From contig NZ_JAHKPM010000029.1 of the NCBI RefSeq assembly GCF_018860525.1, positions 121,357-185,356 of the forward strand: 64,000 nucleotides of DNA. Reading direction: 5' to 3'. The first letter of the stretch is position 1, and the number at the start of each line of letters is the position of its first letter. Below are positions 56,553 to 64,000 of the stretch, in pieces. Below the pieces are notes generated by a model. The model was not told where the DNA came from. It ran no database searches and saw only the letters and a list, made by a program, of their open reading frames with translations. This DNA comes from Vibrio hepatarius (GTDB taxonomy: Bacteria > Pseudomonadota > Gammaproteobacteria > Enterobacterales > Vibrionaceae). The translations under genes were made by a program, and so were the position numbers.

Positions 56553-57286
56553 TTAGAATTTTAGCCGCCATTACGTCCATACTGTGGTCTTCATATATTT
56601 TTGCTGCCACTAATGATGAGATTGTAAATTTTCTATCTGTTCATGAAGTGCCCAATAGTCTGTCAATTCTTCCTCCTCCACCTATTGAAAATACGGTTCA
56701 ATGGAGTGCTGATAAGCAGGCTTTTATTCAGACACGACATTTTGAAGGAACGAGAAGGTGGAAGCTTGCAATAGCAGATGCCAATTTATCCGCCAACCAT
56801 ATGGGAGATGCATTTAGCGAGGTTTTGGGCATTGATATCTCGCCCAGAACAACCCCAAAACTTATCGAGGTGTTGAAACGAGTACGTGGTGATAGTGCGA
56901 GGCTAGCTGTTCGCTCTGCCAAGTTGGAATATATGAGAATTCGTCCGTTTGTTCAATTCAATACGCATTCGTGTACTCCAGAAAGTGAGAAGGCTCTTTC
57001 AGGAAATGGTTCATATCCTTCAGGGCATGCATCATATGGTTGGGCTGCTGCTTTGGTGTTAGCAGAACTGGTACCAGAGAAACAAAATGCACTGCTCGCT
57101 AGAGGCTATGATTTTGGTCAGAGCCGAGTAGTATGTGGTGTGCACTGGCAAAGTGATGTTGATGCGGGCAGACTAATGGGCTCTGCTGTATTTGCAAGGC
57201 TGCATGCTAAGCCTGAGTTTCGTCAAGCAATGGCAGAAGCCTCAAAGGAGTTAAAGAAACTAGGCGTGATACCTAGTGCTCAATAA
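56549..57286 (+). CDS. Class A non-specific acid phosphatase (PAP2/PhoN type)
   Basis: 245 residues with a signal peptide (about 1-19, ending IFAA). The PAP2 active-site motifs are intact: KLEYMRIRP (K-x6-RP), YPSGHAS (PSGH) and SRVVCGVHWQSDVD (SR-x5-H-x3-D). It releases phosphate from organic phosphomonoesters in the periplasm. AAGGA precedes the start. It is the second exported acid phosphatase of the window, unrelated in fold to the e(P4)-type enzyme. Confidence 0.92.
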   Translation: MIRILAAITSILWSSYIFAATNDEIVNFLSVHEVPNSLSILPPPPIENTVQWSADKQAFIQTRHFEGTRRWKLAIADANLSANHMGDAFSEVLGIDISPRTTPKLIEVLKRVRGDSARLAVRSAKLEYMRIRPFVQFNTHSCTPESEKALSGNGSYPSGHASYGWAAALVLAELVPEKQNALLARGYDFGQSRVVCGVHWQSDVDAGRLMGSAVFARLHAKPEFRQAMAEASKELKKLGVIPSAQ

Positions 57287-57505
57287 TAAAGATTAGATTT
57301 TTCGCATAAGGATGCCAAGGATAGGGTGTCCACGTTTCACCAAATCACCTAAATTTTTCTGTATTGATTTCGACAATAAATAGCCTGAAAATGCATTAAC
57401 TATGTGCTTGATTGTATATCTTGATTTTATTATAGTCACTAATAATCAATCTGTTAGATTGAAGATACCTATCCTTTTCTAGATAGAGTAGTACTAGAGG
57501 AAATC

Positions 57506-57907
57506 ATGTATAAGTTAACTGACTTTGAACTAAACAAGACGGAATTTCGATTTAAAAAAGATGTATATCCATTGGCGAAAATAAATCGATTTCGTGTTAA
57601 GAAATTATCTGTTCTCGATAATTTTTGGCAGATTTTATTTTGGATACTGCTTTTTTCTGGTTCTGTTTGGCTTGGAATTTCACAGTTAGAGGAGTCTCCA
57701 CTGTGGTTAAAAATCGTCGTTGCAAGCCTTACCATAGTAGGATTTGTTTTTGGACTCACTCGCTGTGCGAAATATGCCCTTCAAATAGAATTTCGCCATA
57801 TAGATGAAACAGGCGATCAGTGGGTGAACGTAGCGAAGTCTTATTCGGCAACCGATAACAAGTTATTTATGCAACAAGTACAAATATGGAAGGACTGGAG
57901 TAGGTGA
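57506..57907 (+). CDS. Small membrane protein of unknown function (DUF6232-like)
   Basis: 133 residues with two central membrane helices (about 42-60 and 66-86). The N-terminal LNKTEFRFKKDVYPLAKINRFRV pattern resembles DUF6232 proteins, a tentative assignment. Probably one cytoplasmic domain formed by both termini. Start ATG 57506 lies after AGAGG. Confidence 0.6.
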   Translation: MYKLTDFELNKTEFRFKKDVYPLAKINRFRVKKLSVLDNFWQILFWILLFSGSVWLGISQLEESPLWLKIVVASLTIVGFVFGLTRCAKYALQIEFRHIDETGDQWVNVAKSYSATDNKLFMQQVQIWKDWSR

Positions 57908-57971
57908 TAAGCCATATAAATATTAGGTAAATTATTCGGGTGTATCGACCCTATCTTTGTTGAGGAGAAGT

Positions 57972-58463
57972 ATGGATATTGAAATAAGACGATCACAAGC
58001 CTCAGATACTATGCAAATTAGAGATATTTACGCATGCACCAACGCATACAGTAATACGCTGCAACTGCCTTTTCCATCGGCTGATTTTTGGCAAGATAAG
58101 GTCGAAAATATGGCAGATAACTGCCATAGATTTGTTGCCTTAGTAGAGGGTGAAATCGTCGGGGATATTTCCCTCATCATTAGTGTGAATCCACGTCGCA
58201 GGCATGTAGCTTCTTTTGGGATGGGTGTGAAAGATAACTACTCGGGTCTAGGGGTAGGGAGTAAGTTGCTTTCAACCATCATAGATCTGGCAGACAATTG
58301 GCTGAACTTATCTCGCATAGAACTTACCGTATACACAGATAACCATGCCGCAATTGGTTTGTATAAAAAGTTTGGCTTTGTTATTGAAGGTGAGTCTCCT
58401 GCTTATGCGTTTAGAAACGGGGAGTATGTGTCTGCTTTTCACATGGCAAGGCTCAAAAATTGA
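57972..58463 (+). CDS. aaaT: L-amino acid N-acetyltransferase (AaaT/YhhY-like)
   Basis: 163-residue GNAT protein that closely tracks E. coli AaaT: IEIRRSQASDTMQIRDIYA, NTLQLPFPS, PRRRHVASFGMGV, DNWLNLSRIELTVYTDN and ALYKKFGFVIEGE-like C-terminus, ending FHMARLK. AaaT acetylates phenylalanine and methionine. ATG 57972 follows GAGGAGAAG; a TTG at 57957 is in frame but badly placed. Confidence 0.85.
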   Translation: MDIEIRRSQASDTMQIRDIYACTNAYSNTLQLPFPSADFWQDKVENMADNCHRFVALVEGEIVGDISLIISVNPRRRHVASFGMGVKDNYSGLGVGSKLLSTIIDLADNWLNLSRIELTVYTDNHAAIGLYKKFGFVIEGESPAYAFRNGEYVSAFHMARLKN

Positions 58464-58554
58464 TTGCTGATGCCGTAGGAGCTGTTATTCTTCTATAAAA
58501 GAACAGTTTTAGTGTGTTATTAAGCTGTATTTGGTGTTGATACTCTACAACAAA

Positions 58555-58570
58555 GGGGCCATGTGGCCCC
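58555..58570 (-). terminator. Hairpin downstream of trypsin-like protease gene
   Basis: GC-rich stem (GGGGCC / GGCCCC) with ATGT loop; on the minus strand it is followed by a short T-run. Confidence 0.55.
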
Positions 58571-58594
58571 ATATTTAGTGTTAGATTTGCATAG

Positions 58595-60160
58595 TTATTT
58601 CACGATGAAAGGTGTATTTAGTCTTACACTTGCTGCTGTCATTCTCGGGCCATAAAAGCCTTCCCAATTTTCGCTGTCTTGACCACCATCTTCAAAGCGG
58701 ATATAACGTGCACCTTCAACATACGGAATATCAAGTCTTGCTTCGTACCAATCTGTATCCCAATTGCATTCACCTTCAAGATATCTATCACCTGTTGAAT
58801 ATGTTTCGAGCGATTGCTTTTGTTCATCGAGTATGGTTGCCTTCATAAAGTATCTATCTCCACCACAGTAAGTACGAGTGAATATTTCTGAGACAATTAA
58901 ACTAGGTTTCACTTGAGCAAGCTCCGGTGCTGATAGACCAGTACTCGCGACTAGGTCAACAGTTTGATGACGTTCTGCGGGTAAATAAGAGGTGGCGAAG
59001 AAAGTACCAACCTTAATTATGTCTTTAAAATCGGCTCCAAGAAAATCTAGGTTAGGGTATTTTTCTAAAAACGCTTTTACGTTCTCTGGTATCTTATCAG
59101 CCGAGGCTGGGTTTGGGTTGGATAAGTGTTTTGCGACAATTAAGCCTGTTGCTAGCCTATGCATGTTCCCCCAATTAAAATATCCCTTATCAGATGAGAG
59201 TGTGTAGAAATTGCTTTTATCATTAAATGTCCAACCTTCGCCATCTAACTTTTCGTTGAATGGATTTTCAATGAGGTTTTTATGTTTATCTAAATTGGTA
59301 TCCCCAGAAAGTATGCTGCTAATAAAATAATTGTATTGTTCACTAGAAGAATATACGGTTGGCGCATACTCATAATTAGTCTCATGAGCGCATACTGACC
59401 CCCCTGCAAAGGATGCAATACCAACTATTTCATGCTTTCCATTGGTCGTTTGAATTAATGGAGAACCGCTGTCTCCATTGCACGCACTTGAGAAGGGTTG
59501 TACGGCTATTGTACAAATTACATCTTTGGACACCATTGTTGAAGGCACTCCCTTTTGAAGGCTTTCGTCAGTCTTGTGCGCTTGATAGGTCGAATCAGAA
59601 TGAAGTTTACATGCTGACGGAGAAACCAATTTAATATCAATTTTGCTCAAAGGTGTTAAAAGGCTTTTCTCTTTATCTTCGTCTATATCACGGTCTCCTA
59701 CACTGCCATAGCCTAGACTATAAAATGAGCGACTTTCTTTATTATGAGTTGTTAAAGAAGCTGGACTAATATCAGGCACAGCTTTTTGCAGCTTTACTAA
59801 TCCAATATCATGTGACTGATAGCCTTGTCCTCCTGTAGCCGACGATGTTTCGCCATCAAAGGTTCTTTCCTCTTCAAATATTCCTGTCATTGCTCCATCA
59901 CCATATGATGGGTGGATAAAAACATCGCTGGCTGTATAAACTGTATTGTGTCCAGATGTGTTCGGGAAGCTTATTTTCAGCTTTTCTGGAGTGTCTTTGA
60001 TACCGGTTAAACAATGTGCTGCAGTAAGAATCATATCCTCTCTAATCAGTGATCCTGTACATATTCCATTTGAGTCAGCGATAAGTTTCGCCACCCAAGG
60101 GAACTCATCTGGTTCGGCAAGTTCGCCATTGACAATTGCCTGTGCTGGAGCGAAAGGCAT
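58595..60160 (-). CDS. Trypsin-like (S1) serine protease, signal peptide out of frame
   Basis: 521 residues from ATG 60160. A chymotrypsin-fold domain begins IVNGELAEPDEFPW and has the triad motifs TAAHC, SHDIGLVKL and CNGDSGSPL; a C-terminal beta-rich extension (about 290-521) follows. As annotated the N-terminus is only the end of a signal peptide. One base upstream in phase, ATG 60194 (AGGA upstream) would give MKKLILLSCFSMPFAPAQA, a perfect signal peptide, if the A7 run at 60185-60191 were A6. So the gene is either frameshifted, phase variable or misread. Similar exported proteases of vibrios (Ves family) are type II secreted; no GlyGly-CTERM is seen. Confidence 0.85.
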   Translation of the reverse strand: MPFAPAQAIVNGELAEPDEFPWVAKLIADSNGICTGSLIREDMILTAAHCLTGIKDTPEKLKISFPNTSGHNTVYTASDVFIHPSYGDGAMTGIFEEERTFDGETSSATGGQGYQSHDIGLVKLQKAVPDISPASLTTHNKESRSFYSLGYGSVGDRDIDEDKEKSLLTPLSKIDIKLVSPSACKLHSDSTYQAHKTDESLQKGVPSTMVSKDVICTIAVQPFSSACNGDSGSPLIQTTNGKHEIVGIASFAGGSVCAHETNYEYAPTVYSSSEQYNYFISSILSGDTNLDKHKNLIENPFNEKLDGEGWTFNDKSNFYTLSSDKGYFNWGNMHRLATGLIVAKHLSNPNPASADKIPENVKAFLEKYPNLDFLGADFKDIIKVGTFFATSYLPAERHQTVDLVASTGLSAPELAQVKPSLIVSEIFTRTYCGGDRYFMKATILDEQKQSLETYSTGDRYLEGECNWDTDWYEARLDIPYVEGARYIRFEDGGQDSENWEGFYGPRMTAASVRLNTPFIVK

Positions 60161-60194
60161 AGAAAAACAGCTTAATAAAATTAATTTTTTTCAT

Positions 60195-60543
60195 AATTCT
60201 TAATATCCTATATTTGAATTATTTCTTTTAATATCGGCATTAAAAATATCAATAAAAAATCTAAATGACAATTTTAAATATTGTTATTTTTACTTAAATA
60301 AGTATTAACTGTTACTTAATTTAAACTGGATGTAAAAATGGGTTTTTAAGGGTGGCTATTATTCTTCTATATTATATACAACATAGAGAAGAAGAATTTT
60401 CTTTGGTGAAAGATAAAGTTTTTAACCACCATTACTATTATATTTAACTCCAAAAATATATAGCATTAGTATTGAATTAAAACGAATAATAGTGGTCACA
60501 ACATCAAGTTTATCTTTTATTTGAAAATGTTGAGGAAAGAATT
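60195..60543. other. Divergent promoter region, protease / DoxX
   Basis: About 350 AT-rich bases between divergent genes. No gene or clear operator was recognised. Confidence 0.4.
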
Positions 60544-61002
60544 ATGAAAGCACTGCTTGGATCGTTATCGGTTACAAACTCTGGATTTGAAACCCTAATT
60601 TTGCGTATTCCAGTAGGTATTATTTTTATGGCACATGGGGCGCAGAAAATATTTGGCTGGTTTGGAGGGTATGGTCTAGCGGGTACAGGGCAATGGATGG
60701 ATTCGATTGGTCTTGGTCCTGGCTTATTGATGGCCTTTTTAGCGGGTAGTGCAGAATTTTTGGGTGGGTTATTTATCCTGCTTGGACTTTTAACACGCCC
60801 AGCCGCAGTAATGACTGCCTTTACCATGGTGGTGGCTATTTTTACCGTTCATTTCGAAAATGGGTTGTTTATGTCTAACAATGGCTATGAGTTTGGCTTG
60901 GTACTATTTTCTGCTTCGGCCTCATTAGCCGTAAGTGGCGCAGGTAAAGTGGCGTTAGATAGTCATATTGCAAGGCACTTAAGCCAGTATACAGCGGACT
61001 AG
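60544..61002 (+). CDS. DoxX-family membrane protein
   Basis: 152 residues, four membrane helices, with LRIPVGIIFMAHGAQKIFGWFGG and FLAGSAEFLGGLFILLGLLTRPAA, the DoxX signature. AGGAAAG precedes the ATG. Function in bacteria is poorly defined (quinone- or thiosulfate-linked redox in some). A good terminator follows. Confidence 0.88.
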   Translation: MKALLGSLSVTNSGFETLILRIPVGIIFMAHGAQKIFGWFGGYGLAGTGQWMDSIGLGPGLLMAFLAGSAEFLGGLFILLGLLTRPAAVMTAFTMVVAIFTVHFENGLFMSNNGYEFGLVLFSASASLAVSGAGKVALDSHIARHLSQYTAD

Positions 61003-61030
61003 TTTTATCGTTATATGGTTGAGAAAGTTT

Positions 61031-61068
61031 ATCCGCGTGAGATTTCAAGATCTCTCGCGGATTGTTTT
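61031..61068 (+). terminator. Rho-independent terminator after DoxX gene
   Basis: 13-bp stem with one mismatch (ATCCGCGTGAGAT / ATCTCTCGCGGAT), 6-base loop and TTGTTTTTG tail. Confidence 0.8.
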
Positions 61069-61126
61069 TGCTTGTCTGACACGCTTGGTATATTTCTAGT
61101 GCGTTAGATAAGGTGAATATCGATTT

Positions 61127-61483
61127 CTATCTTCTATCGATGGTACAATTGAACGTGTGGCTAGGGAAATCTGCTGGAACTGGTGGTGGTACAGGAACTG
61201 CTGATAACCTAAGTACAGCGAGCTCTTCGGTTTCAAAGTAGTTTGGCGCGTGGTATACACGATAGTTGAATCCGTATCTACCATTGTGGTATTCAACATA
61301 CTCTGACTGCCCAATCCATGCATCTGGAGACTCAGTTTTTAACTGGTTTAGCTCACTTACACAGTACTTAGATAGATGGTATGTAGACTGCTCTTCATCA
61401 TTAAGTATTTTAATGTATGAAGCGAAAGTATTTGTTGAAACAACAAGTAAGAGTGAAGCGATAGATAGAGACTTAAACTGCAT
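61127..61483 (-). CDS. Small exported protein of unknown function
   Basis: 118 residues with a signal peptide (about 1-21, ending TFAS). Two cysteines (SKYCVSE, TFNCTID) may form a disulfide; a proline-rich VPVPPPVPADFP stretch lies near the C-terminus. No family recognised and no similarity to the tandem exported pair at 53.5-54.3 kb beyond size. Confidence 0.6.
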   Translation of the reverse strand: MQFKSLSIASLLLVVSTNTFASYIKILNDEEQSTYHLSKYCVSELNQLKTESPDAWIGQSEYVEYHNGRYGFNYRVYHAPNYFETEELAVLRLSAVPVPPPVPADFPSHTFNCTIDRR

Positions 61484-61770
61484 GATTAACCAACCTTTTT
61501 ATATGTTATCTATTGTTTTGTATTTTTGTCTATTTTTGGTGTAATAATCCCAAATATACAGGATTATCTCGCCTTTAAGCACGCGCATCATAGAAGCTAA
61601 CTATCTGATTGAAAAGTGCTCTTTCCTTAGTGATAAAAACAATAGGTAAATAACCTGTTCAGGTCACTTTTTACACATGAAATTATAAATAAAATCATAA
61701 GCATAAATGTAAACTTACTCTGGTTATTTAGCCTGTAGGGGAAACAAGGAAAAAATTGGTCTAATGCACT

Positions 61771-62214
61771 TTATTGCGTTTTGGGGTTGTGCAGTACTAA
61801 CCCATCTGGCTTCACTTTACCGATTAACGAATTCTGTTGCACTCCTGAAGCGGATGAACTCACTGAAGTAGCCAATATTCTTGCGCATGTACTGGCAACT
61901 GTTGCTGCAGTGGTTACTTGAGATTGTTGCTGGTTATTGATCGCGTTGTGCATCGCTAAACCAATCGTGTCTGCAAAAGTACTGTCAGTTAAAGTGGTTC
62001 CTTGTTGAGAATAGGGTGAAGTTGATGCGTTTGTCGGTGTGGTATTAGGGTTGGTACTAGTGCTGGGTGCTTCTATTGCTTGCATCGCTGCGTCTTTGGC
62101 TGCTTGCTCTGCTTTTCTGACGGCTTGTTCTGCCTTTATAGCAGCTTGCTTAGCCACTTGTTTAGCGGCTTTTTTGGCCGCATGTTTTGCAGCTTGTTTC
62201 AAGAACCAGTTCAT
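61771..62214 (-). CDS. RebB-like R-body family protein
   Basis: 147 residues. The first 45 are an Ala/Lys-rich amphipathic helix with repeating AAKxAAKQ units; a Ser/Thr/Pro/Asn linker follows; the C-terminal part (FADTIGLAMHNAINNQQQSQVTTAATVASTCARILA) resembles the RebB killing-trait domain that polymerises into R-bodies. Other reb genes normally lie alongside; here it is alone. Without its usual partners an actual R-body is doubtful. Confidence 0.65.
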   Translation of the reverse strand: MNWFLKQAAKHAAKKAAKQVAKQAAIKAEQAVRKAEQAAKDAAMQAIEAPSTSTNPNTTPTNASTSPYSQQGTTLTDSTFADTIGLAMHNAINNQQQSQVTTAATVASTCARILATSVSSSASGVQQNSLIGKVKPDGLVLHNPKTQ

Positions 62215-62558
62215 CTATCCAGCACCTACTATTCTACGAAGTCAAACGATAATTTATTAATAGTAAAGAATAACGAAGAAATTAAGAGGGACACAATAGC
62301 TAACTATTGGTAAAAAATAGCTAGGTTGATCCATTACGAGCATATGTAAAATCGATAATTAAAAATTACCAACAATTCAACTTTGGGAGTGGGGAAAATC
62401 CTCAGTAAGAGACTTCCTTATTGATATTATTGTAAGTATGTTTCACGGTTAGGCACGATTTATCAGCCTGCTTTAATGTCGATTTAAGTGACTGTACCTA
62501 TGCTGTTCAGTTATTAGTGCAGAACAGAAGCAGTATAAGTGCATTTTTAGGGTAAATT
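62215..62558. other. Divergent promoter region, RebB-like / DsbA-family
   Basis: About 340 AT-rich bases; presumably promoters for both flanking genes. Nothing specific was recognised. Confidence 0.4.
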
Positions 62559-63353
62559 ATGAAAAAGAATACATTATCATTGATTTTGTTAGTCGCAGTA
62601 AGTAGCTCAATCTCACTGCTTTTATTGGTCGTATTAACCCAACTATTACCGCAATCAAACTTGTTAGCCCCATCCAATGAACAGATTGGTAAAGTGGCTG
62701 CGGATTATTTGATAGATAATCCTCAAGTATTGATTAAGGCAAGTGAAGCACTTCAGGAAAAACAGCGCCAGCAAGTGAACCAAGACCAAATAGAGAAAGT
62801 GTTAGCTAACAAACAAGTGCTTTTGGATGATAAAACGCCTTATATCGGTAATAAAAACGCTAAAGTTGCCATTATTGAGTTTTTTGATTATCAGTGTGGC
62901 TACTGCGCGAAAATGTCACAAACATTGCAAGAAATGTTGGGTAATATAACGGATGTAAAATTGTTGCTCAAAGAAACCCCAATTTTTGCAAAGCGCTCTG
63001 AAGTTTCTGGGTATGCGGCTAAAATGGGTATCAAGGTTTTCTCTCAAATGGGCAGTGAAGCCTATAATAAATACCATCATGGGGTGTTTGAACTGACACA
63101 AGAGAAAGCATTGACCCGACAAGAAATTGATAAGATGGCTCAGTCTACTGGATTAAGCGAAATGGGATTGCCAGAAACGTTAACAAGTACGATTGAAACT
63201 AACCTTACTCTGTTTTCTGAACTTGGATTTAAGGGCACACCTGCTTTGATAGTGATACCGCTTAACAACCCATCGCAAGATACTGTCAGTGTCATTAACG
63301 GTTATGATGTTCAAGCTCTGGTTAATGCTTTGATTAAAGCCAAAGAAGAGTGA
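62559..63353 (+). CDS. Exported DsbA-family thiol oxidoreductase (ScsC/Com1-like)
   Basis: 264 residues: an uncleaved or cleaved N-terminal signal segment (about 8-30), an N-terminal helical region (IGKVAADYLIDNPQVLIKASEAL) typical of ScsC/Com1 proteins that mediates oligomerisation, and a thioredoxin fold with active site C113-G-Y-C116 and the cis-Pro loop GTPAL. It acts in the periplasm on protein disulfides, as oxidase or isomerase. AGGG precedes the ATG. Confidence 0.9.
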   Translation: MKKNTLSLILLVAVSSSISLLLLVVLTQLLPQSNLLAPSNEQIGKVAADYLIDNPQVLIKASEALQEKQRQQVNQDQIEKVLANKQVLLDDKTPYIGNKNAKVAIIEFFDYQCGYCAKMSQTLQEMLGNITDVKLLLKETPIFAKRSEVSGYAAKMGIKVFSQMGSEAYNKYHHGVFELTQEKALTRQEIDKMAQSTGLSEMGLPETLTSTIETNLTLFSELGFKGTPALIVIPLNNPSQDTVSVINGYDVQALVNALIKAKEE

Positions 63354-63364
63354 ATTAAATCCTC

Positions 63365-63408
63365 AAAAATAGTAACCCAGCCACTGATGGCTGGGTTACT
63401 ATTTTTTT
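63365..63408 (+). terminator. Rho-independent terminator after DsbA-family gene
   Basis: Perfect 13-bp stem (AGTAACCCAGCCA with complement), CTGA loop, extended by A-run/T-run pairing and ending in a T-tract. Confidence 0.92.
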
Positions 63409-63857
63409 GGTTACAACTGCAAAGTGTACCCATAAGTCTAACGAGTGGTAGGCAGCGATAGATACAAAGTTATAACTTGCCATTTATACACTCTTTCAGA
63501 CCGACCAGACTAATAAGCTAACTCTCCGAGATAAAAGCTATTTTTTGCTGTAGGACGGTGATTTTAAAAGCATGATTTAGAGTGAATAAAATAGAATTCG
63601 TAAATTTATATTTACGCTGGAGTTGGGGTGAGGGGAAATCCCCCTCACAGTGTTGTGATAATTTAATCATTAAAAATTAATATATCTCGCGTTGCAGCAG
63701 AGAACTGTGATGATTAGTTCAAATGTTGTCGCGTAGCCTGACGTAGCAGGTATTGATAAGAAGCCGTTTCGACTTGGTTTAGTTCCGTGGGTGTTCTAAA
63801 CAATCAAAGCGAAAAGGCGTTTGATAAAACTTTTAAAACGTAAGAGTAGTTATTAGT
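63409..63857. other. Leader of pilin-like gene with hairpin at 63628-63648
   Basis: About 450 bases. A strong hairpin (GTGAGGGG / CCCCTCAC, 5-base loop) lies 210 bases before the pilin start and has no T-tract. It could be an mRNA leader element or the end of a small transcript. No open frame of note. Confidence 0.4.
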
Positions 63858-64000
63858 ATGAACAGCAAAATTAAATTTATCGCACTTTCAGCATTAGCTT
63901 CAGCAATGACATTCACCTCAGTGGCTTCTCAAGCAGCCGTTAATGGTAGCGTAGAAGTAAAATTCCAAAGCTCAATCACTTCAGCTTCATGTGAAATTGG
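63858..64000 (+). CDS. Pilin-like fimbrial subunit, partial (cut by window edge)
   Basis: The first 47 codons only. A signal peptide (about 1-27, ending SQAA) precedes VNGSVEVKFQSSITSASCEIG, the start of a chaperone-usher type pilin: an N-terminal donor strand followed by the first disulfide cysteine. Type 1-like major subunit is the best guess; the rest lies outside the window. Confidence 0.6.
   Translation, partial: MNSKIKFIALSALASAMTFTSVASQAAVNGSVEVKFQSSITSASCEI

Noticed and set aside
1..64000. Prophage or integrative element spanning the window
   Set aside because: The S74 domain is the only phage-like item; no integrase, terminase, capsid, tRNA-flanking att site or transposase was seen.

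Overview
The window looks like a Vibrionaceae genome, most likely Vibrio: AT-rich DNA, a ShyA-type murein endopeptidase, several small families common in marine gamma-proteobacteria (DUF5062, DUF4144, TIGR02450, DUF1289) and toxins of the aerolysin and Vibrio cytolysin families. No rRNA, tRNA, CRISPR array, integrase or complete insertion sequence was seen. The gene mix (toxins, secreted proteases, chemoreceptors, transporters, broken genes) is that of an accessory-rich region, perhaps the second chromosome; that placement is inference.

Layout. 0.1-5.3 kb: two unrelated secreted pore-forming toxins, aerolysin-like and cytolysin-like, flank an exported e(P4)-type acid phosphatase. 5.4-7.4 kb: tryptophan catabolism (kynA, kynU-like). 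7.7-12.6 kb: an Stv-like protein, a DUF2975/Xre/membrane-protein operon and an exported LVIVD-repeat protein. 12.6-15.1 kb: homocysteine S-methyltransferase overlapping a BCCT carrier. 15.2-19.7 kb: an adjacent TldD/TldE-type pair and selO. 20-21.7 kb: a soluble zinc-binding chemoreceptor and two small proteins. 21.9-24.7 kb: a decayed iron/B12-type ABC importer (ATPase, binding protein and permease all broken), then a frameshifted unknown gene and a DUF1289 gene. 25-31.9 kb: M23 endopeptidase, CHASE3-type chemoreceptor, thioesterase, exported subtilase and an SDR enzyme. 32.8-39.8 kb: nitroreductase, LysR regulator, cysteine dioxygenase, Gfo/Idh/MocA oxidoreductase, a truncated acetyltransferase, an ABC exporter and a YdcF-like protein.

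40.1-46.7 kb is the most unusual part. An exported M91-type (NleD-like) metalloprotease is translationally coupled to a 716-residue exported partner that carries a hydrophobic helical pair resembling toxin translocation hairpins. A YciI-like gene and an unrecognised 796-residue protein on the other strand follow. I read the first two as a candidate two-polypeptide A-B toxin; this is a hypothesis.

47-64 kb: AraC/GyrI regulator with DinB protein, DUF5062, a two-partner secretion system (exoprotein plus TpsB), tandem small exported paralogues, a free-standing exported S74-type chaperone domain, azlCD, a class A acid phosphatase, aaaT-like acetyltransferase, a trypsin-like protease whose signal peptide is out of frame by one base in an A7 tract, a DoxX protein, a solitary RebB-like gene, a DsbA-family protein and the start of a pilin-like gene cut by the window edge. 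The common theme is export: toxins, proteases, phosphatases and adhesin-like proteins predominate. Several breaks fall in homopolymers, so sequencing error must be excluded before those genes are called dead.
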